64,000 nt of DNA from Myxocyprinus asiaticus (taxonomy: Eukaryota > Chordata > Actinopteri > Cypriniformes > Catostomidae), in the NCBI RefSeq assembly GCF_019703515.2, contig NC_059385.1:34522001-34586000 (forward strand). The letters are read 5' to 3'. Shown piece by piece: positions 28,601 to 36,902 of this stretch. The translations under genes were made by a program, and so were the position numbers. The notes under the pieces were generated by a model. It was not told the DNA's origin, did not search any database, and was given only the letters and a program-made list of their open reading frames with translations. Position 1 is the stretch's first letter. Every line of letters begins with the position of its first letter.

Positions 28601-31600
28601 TCGAACGTTATTCCTGCGGTTTCTATTCTCAAGATCTTCAAGCTTTTCAAGGAAATGTTCCAAATAAAACTTTTAATATTCCCTTCCAACTCCACGATTT
28701 CCCATGCTTTGGACTTTTTGATGAATGAGGCATACTGTATGATCTGACTCTTAAGAACCGCCTTAAGTGCCTCCCAAGCCACGCCCACAGAGGATACTGA
28801 GGACAAGAGCCACACCCACAGAGAATACTGTGGACCAGACTCCATATAAACATTGATTTCAGTCTTTAACATTTGCTGGAATTCAGGATTTTGCAAAAGG
28901 GATACATTAAAGAGCCAACTATATGATTTATTTTTCTCTGTATGTGGCAACACCTCTAAACTCACCAGGGCATGATCTGAGACTAAGATGTATCCAGCTG
29001 AGCTCTCCACAACAGATGAAATGAGGGATTTAGATATTTAAAAAAAAATCTGTTCTAGAATAAATCTTTTGGACCGATGAAAAAATGTATAGTCCCTACC
29101 AGATGGGCTCAAAAGTCTCCAAATATCTGTTAGACCAAGATTTTTACTCATCCTGTGAATCAAAGAATCAGTCACGTTTCTCTCTTTTTTTCTTTATCCC
29201 CCTTTCTCCCAATTTGGAATGCCCATTTCCCACTACTTAGTAGGTCCTCGTGGTGGCACGGTTACTCACCTCAATCCGGGTGGCGGAAGACAACTCTCAG
29301 TTGCCTCCGCTTCTGAGACAGTCAATCCGCACATCTTATCATGTGGCTCATCATGCATGACACCACGGAGACTCCGCATGTGGAGGCTCATGCTATTCTC
29401 CGCGATCCACTCACAACTTACCATGCGCCCCATTGAGAGCGAGAACCACTAATGACGACCACGAGGAGGTTACCCTTGTGACTCTTCCCTCCCTAGCAAT
29501 CGGGCCAATTTGGTTGCTTAGGAGACCTGGCTGGAGTCACTCAGCACACCCTGGATTTGAACTCACATCTCCAGGGGTGGTAGTCAGCGTCAATACTTGC
29601 CAAGCTACCCAGGCCCCCGATCACGTTTCTCTCTTGTCGAATTCGCAAAGTCTGAAATCAAGAAAATGTTGTGGTTCTTCCAAGAAAGCCTTCCTTTACT
29701 CCTCGCCTTGCGTAACACGAGACCTTTATCGGATGATCTCAGAAATTTGGCCAGAATTTTGTTCTAAGGAATTCCAACAGTTTGGATGTTGTTTCACCGG
29801 CTACGATCCTCTAAGTCTTCCAACTTTTCCCAAACACGTTCCAAGTCCGTCTTGGTCGCTAGCGGCTAATTCCCTCTCCGATGACTCCAGATAATCGATC
29901 CATCTCTCGACGTCCGACACTTTTGTAACCAACTCAGAGAATTTCGTCTCCATGGCAGTGATCGATCGACGTATTACAGCAAGATCCTCCAAGTCTCGAC
30001 AGTTGACGCTGAATCTCTCCCACTGCACCGTCCAAACTGAGTCCCTGGTCTGAGGCCCTGTCTGTGGTATCAGCTTGAGCACGTAAGTGTCTTTTAATGT
30101 CTCCAGATCCCAAGGATTTTGAATTCTTTGACATATTGTCTTCATAGAACAGTTATGGAACAGGGTGTACAGAATCTCACCGGTTTATGACACAAAAAGT
30201 ATTAAAACTAGCAAAGTGCGCAGAGCTTGCTGTTCACATGTCTGGCCCTCAAATGGCGCCACGCGACCCCTGCACTTTTGGTTCTTGTATTATTATTATA
30301 ACCTTTATTTTACCAGGTTAATCCCTTGAGATTACAAATCTCTTTTCCAAGAGATGTGAAGGTAAATATTGTTTCATTACTAATTTATTCACTGTCCACA
30401 AGAGGGTGTCTGTCTACACTTGGTGGACCAAATAATGCAAACACCATATGAAAGGGATTAACTGAATGACAATTAAATACAGCTACAAAGACGAGTCACA
30501 TTTAACCTACTTAATTCCCAATTAGCAGTTTGTAACAGCCTTAAAAGAAATCTGACAATGTACACTTTTACAGTATATAGTTTTTTTTAAGCATCAGAAG
30601 GCAACTAACACAATTTTTAAGAGGCAGTTAATGATTCTTGGTCACATTCCTGATTGGGGGTGTCAGCCCCTAGTATGTTTTTCCTAATAAATCCTTGTCT
30701 GACATGGAAGACTACCATATACCGATCTGGGAAATATGAAAGGGCCGGTACTAGGATGTGATCTTTGATAATTCTGTGCCCCAATAAATGATAAAACTCT
30801 AGAAACAGTCTCTGGATAGGTCCTTTTTGATCAGATTCTGCATTTGATATTTAAAAATTCTTAGTGGTCCAAAATTCCTCATTTAACAAAAGACAGTGAT
30901 AAAGGCCACTTGCTCCCATGTAATGGGAAGCAACTTGTGCCAAATGTAAATCACAGTCAAGAAACAGCATGTTTCATACAAACCTTTACTGAGGACTGCC
31001 TGACATTACTGTCCTGTGAGCAGTTTACTCATTGAAATACTGTGAGCAAATGCACTGGAAAGCACTTTTACTGTAGACACATCACTGTAAACAAATTGCT
31101 GCATTCCTCTGATTCATTTCCTTCTTTGGCCATGCATTAATAATACAAAGATACACAGTTATTTCACCCACACAGTAAAAGAACCACATAATATTTAACT
31201 GTAGGAATACTTGCAATACAGCAATACCAAATGATTGGATACTTCCCACTGCGGCTCCCAAACACATTCAATAACATGGTACATAATAGCATGGTACTGA
31301 ATGATTATTTTATTCATGAACCATGATAATTGCGATCAGTTTTATTTAGGCATGATTAGGAAAATTAAATATTCCTGGAAAAGTTCTGAGATGAGGTCAG
31401 TTGTATAAGTGCTCTGAAAATATAACTTTTCATATCACGTTTTGTCATCATGCCCTTATTTTTGGTAACTGATGTCATATAAGAGATAATTAGATATTGA
31501 GGTTTTAGTTTGGATGCATTAAGGTTGTGTTAAGTCCTACCAACATAATAGCTATTAGGTGTTTACTAAGAGTTTACAACTGCTGCTAGGGAGCTCCCAG

Positions 31601-34600
31601 ACTGTTAAACTAACTCAATGTCACCTGCCTGATTTCATGAACTCACCCAGTTTTTACAGATCAGGCACTGACAGCTCTGAAACAGACAGACACAATCAGA
31701 AAGGGAATAAAAATGCACCCAAACACAAAACCGGGTCACATCGCAATAGCCTTGAAGTCATAACACGCAGGCACACACACACACACACACACACACGAAA
31801 ACATCTAATGTAAGGTGCTGACAGCATTTATGATGTGTTTACAGAATGTGATACCAGGGTGAGGTTGGTACCTTCTCCAGTGCAGCTGTCAATAGGAAGG
31901 GCCATGCTCACGATTAACGACCTGAACTCACGACTAACACACACGGCTAACTTCAGATACTATACTGACTACAGCCACAGGAGGAGGCACGGTACAGCTG
32001 ATGGTTAGCCTATAGCAGGGTTCCCCAATTAGTTTTCAGCAAGGGCCAAATTCTGTCAACAATACAAAGTCAAGGGCCACGGTCCTTGATGTAATGACAA
32101 AGTGTTTGTGCTGCTGCTATTATTATTATTATTATTACTACTACTACTACTATTGTTGTTTTTATTATTAAACTTTTTTTAATTATTATTTTATTAGTTA
32201 TTTTTCTCAGTATTAGTAGCCTGTTTTATTTATTCAAACAGTTATGAACATTTTGTTTGATACAGATACGCAAAACTACGCAACTTTGCCTACCGGAAAA
32301 AAAGAAGAAAAAAACTTGAATGAAGAATCTGGATCTCCATGCGAGTCAACTGCACTGCCTCTAACTACAGATTCAATTATTAGACCTATTAGCATTAATA
32401 TTGTTATTGTTCTTAAGGATAATATAACAAAGTATTGCAATAATTTCAATAATTTCAATAAAGAAGTGTTCTTATAGCCAGTGTTTTCTTATAAATTATT
32501 TTGAATATTAGGCTATGCATAATTATTATTTTTTTTTGTACAGTGTTATTCTTATTGTGCAGTATTCCATGTGTATTTGTATCACAGTACCTTGTGTTAT
32601 ATGATCCAGGCATTAATCCAGGCATATCCTTTTTATTTTTTACTACTCTGTGTATAGACCTTTCATCGGAAGTTTGTCTCGCAAATTCGTCAAGGATTTT
32701 GTGTGAACAGGTCTTTAGCATGGGCCAAACATTTGTCTCTCGCGGGCCAGATATGGCCCTAGGGCTGCCTATTGAGGAACCCTGGCCTATCCACCTTATT
32801 GTTCCCTCTGGGGTCGACGGACTCGCCGGCGCGTCCTGCTGGATTTTTTCCGCATAACAGCGGAAACAACTTAAAAAACTCCGTCATTTTTGGGCATACA
32901 GATAAGTGTAAGACATCATTAGAAACCATAAAGGGTCTACTATTATTTGTGTACACTCACAATAACAACAAAACCTTGTGCTTTTGTAAAATAAAGAAAA
33001 TAAACAGGGTGAGCTTTCAGCCGTCTCTGTCTCCATGAGCATCTTTCTGAAACACGTCACAAAAATGAAATGAAACTCCGCGAAATCTTATCAGACAAAC
33101 ATGAAACATATGTCTAAAGAAAGCTTAAAATGTCTACTTTTAAATAAAACAATTCAAATTTAAAACAAATATTCTCCTGCAATGTAATCTGTATGAAACA
33201 AAGCGATGTACAGTTTCTCCTGGCTAATTATCCCTAATGTGATCACACCCACCAGCAGAGTGCGCTATTCATACGGTAATGTGCTGAGGCGATCAATGCA
33301 AATGGTAAAAGAACCCCAACCCCCAACAGTGCCTTAAAAAACATCAAGTTCATCATCAGATTCATTCACTTTCCTGCGCGTTTGGAAGATGGCACGCTAC
33401 ACAGGTGAGGAAGCTCTACAGATGGTCCGGGATAGTGACGAAGAGTTCACATTTTCCTCATGAGAAGAGTGGGAATCCGACGAGAAACGTTTGCATTTTG
33501 AAGAGCGACTTGATCCAGCCGAGGATACAATTCCGGATGAGTAAGTCATTTAGTTTTACTTACATATTAGTTGACATGCTATTTTATATAAACATGGACA
33601 TATTTTACTAGTTGGACTATTTCCAGACTTGCCAGCCAGTATTCAGAGTATTGAAATTTGAAATATGTCCTAATAGGAAAGTTTTAGTTACATTTAAATG
33701 TTGTTTCGGCTAAAGCATATAAATATGATACGTAACATGATATAAAAATAATATGAATGTTTAGATTATATTTTAACTGGTGTTTATGCTGCCTCATTAT
33801 CATCAACGAAGCTTGAGCTTGCAAATATCTGTTCGGGTGTAAAGGTGTAAAATGTGCTGTAAATATGCCCATATTAGAAAATCAGCATAATAGAATGATT
33901 TCTGAAGGATCATGTGACACTGAAGACTGCAGTAATGATGCTGAAAATTCAGCTTTGATCTCAAGAATAAATTGCATTTTACAATATATTCAAATAGAAA
34001 ACTGTTATATTAATTTGTAAAAATATTTCACAATCACTGTTTTTGCTGTATTTTGGATCAAATAATTGCAGCCTTGGTGAGCAGAAGAGACTTCTTTTAA
34101 AAACATTAAAAAATCTTACTGATCTAAACTTTTAAATGGTAGTGTAGATCTAAAGTAAAGTCTTTATGTAAAGAAAATGTATAGTCAGATTACTTTTAAC
34201 TTAAACTTGATTTTGTGAATAAGCTACAAACAATACATTCAATCATTAAGTCTCCTCACATTCATTCTCTCTCAGGGGAGTGGTCTTTGTCTCCTCAGGT
34301 GTGAATCACATCAGTATTCATGATCATCCACGCCTCCTCGCATATAGCCTTTCTAACACTAAAAGTGTCTTACAAAAGTTAAATGACTATATTGTTTTGT
34401 ATGAATGAGTGATCAGTATGGGTTTCACATAATTTAAAAGCAAAAACTCTAGGCTACAAGATCCAGTCCTCAAAAGTCTTGTGAACAAATGTTTAGTATG
34501 TGTTATATGGCCTTATTTCAGTGACTTAAAATTTTCGGTAAATAAAGAAGCAGATTTTATTACCGTCTCTTCAATACAGCAACAAGTGAACGATTTACTT

Positions 34601-36823
34601 ACTCTTTAACTATAAATGCTGACGTTAGAAAATTATCCGACATTACCTGATAATTCTGCTATATATACTGTGGTTGTGTGATAGTTTGAATAAATCCAGA
34701 TCACTAACTCTGGTATTAATATCCTTCTATTTATTTACACTGCGAGCAGAACTTTCGCACAGTCGTTGGAAATGCAGCCGTGGCTTACTTCCGCGTTGCA
34801 AAATAAGGTTAATAGCCATTATGTTTCTAAGTTAACGCGACCTCTGACCTTATCGTGTTATGATATGATTTATAAAATGGCTTCATTTTTAGATTAAATA
34901 TACATTGTTCTAAAAAGGGAAATCAAACAAAAACTATACAGGTGGTACTTTACTCCAAAATCAAAACAAATGATAAGACATTATATTTTGCATAAAGAAG
35001 TTTTAAGACAATTTAATTAAAATGTGGGGTCAATAGACTTTTTTAGTTCAATTGTTTTGTTTTTGTAATTTTTTTATATTAACAATATCCAAATATACGT
35101 ATATGTGTCTTTTAAATACTAAAGTGAGCTATAGTTTGGGTGAACAGCGCCTTCTTGTGATTGTAAATATATTGCAAATCAAATAGTCTCCCGTTTAATT
35201 AGTAAATGGTGTTAACATGCTGGGTAAGGCCAACGCTATATTGTACATTAAACTCTGATATGTTTTTCTCTTTGATGATCAGGTGTTTGTCACTTACGTC
35301 TGTGGCCTTCTTCTCTGCCTGCTCGAGTTTCTCCTGAGCGTCTTTCAGTGATTCTGAATATTTGTCCAATTCATCCTCCACACCCTTTAGCTTCTTCTGT
35401 AGGGCCAAGAGCTCTTCTTCCAGCTATACACACACACACACACACACGTTGTGTGGTTAAAAAGACATATTCCAAAGAGAAAACATTTTTTAGGCAGTTT
35501 GTTAGACTTTCAATAAATATTTTATGAAATCTACAGATCCCTTAAAGGACAGGGAGGATATTTTATCCTGAAATAGTTTTGCTTTCCCTCCCAATTATTT
35601 TGGGTGCCCTCACAATACCATAGCTTTATTCATCCCTTACTTACAGAATTGAATCATCGTTCCCATTCAGATCGGTCACTCGACATTACGTCGATTATCA
35701 ACACTAGTGGTCGCTCCAGAGAGCCAGAACTCTCTGAATGGTTTTCCATTATGCCAGTTTCATTGGCAGATGTCTTTTGAAGTCTGAAAGACAGCCTCCT
35801 CAGAACTTCCCCTTCAGAGTCGACGGATCTCTCTCTGTGGATCACGCCTTCGGCCTTCGTTGTGAGTTATGCACCGAGTTTAGCGGACAAAGCCCTCTTC
35901 TGTTCCCTGGGTGCCTGGTGAAGTGTATCCTTATATTTACAAAAGAGGATTGGTAACCCTCTTGATAAAATGCTGTTTTGTGTGTTCTTTTTATTAATGT
36001 ACAAGTCATCCATATGACTCCAGTAGTTAAATCCATATTTTCTGTAGCAATATGAAAGGTATGTGTGAGGTACAGATCAATATTTAAGTCAATTTTTGAT
36101 AGAAATTATTCTTCCTGCCCAGTAAGGGGAGTATGCATGAAGAATGTGAATCACTAAAAACACAAGAAGAAGAAGAATGTGAAAGTTAAAGTGGAGGCTG
36201 AATGAGCAGGGAGGAGAATTTATAGGAAAATTGGACTTAAATTGGATCAAATATTGATCTGTTTTTCACCCACACCTATCAAATCAATTCTGGAGACATT
36301 GATTTAACCACTGGAGATTTTTGGTGCTTGAAAATGTTGGCACCCATTCACTTGCATTGTATGGACCTAAAGAGCTGAGAAATTCTTCTAAAATATTTAT
36401 TTGTGTTCTGCTGAAGAATGAAAGTCACACACGTCTGGGATGGCATAAGGGTGAGTAAATGATGAGCGAATTTTCATTTTGGGGTGAACTATTGGTTTCT
36501 AACCATGGTTTCACTATAGTAAATCTGCAGTAACTGCAAGAATTATGTTTTTTATAAGCAGAGTTTTGGTTTTTAATAATTATTACTATGGTTTACCACA
36601 AATATCATGGTTAAAATATGGTTACTGTGTAAAACCATGGTAAATGTTATGATTACTATGGTTGTACTACAAATAACATACAGAAGTTCAACTAACCGTG
36701 GTTAATTTTCGTAAGTGATGGATCGTGGATAAAGGGATAGCAAGGGAACCCAAAATGCAAAATAAATTCCTTCCTTGTCCTCTGTGGGGCTCTGTTATCA
36801 AAAAAATAATAATAAATAAATAA

Positions 36824-36902
<79 letters not shown>

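Larger units (their letters stand above)
23448..28668 (-). mobile_element. L1-like LINE, 5'-truncated but best preserved (copy H)
   Basis: About 5.2 kb, minus strand. It starts inside ORF1 ([14 protein letters not shown], 28663), continues through the inter-ORF spacer and ORF2 (27233 to about 24300), and ends with a 3'UTR, AATAAA and an A-run (plus-strand T-run at 23448-23456). ORF2 holds an apurinic-type endonuclease (WNVNG, QETHL, LGGDFN, SDHALV) and a reverse transcriptase with YADD. Only a few frameshifts and stops break it. L1/Tx1-type by domain order and by the ORF1p sequence. Confidence 0.85.
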
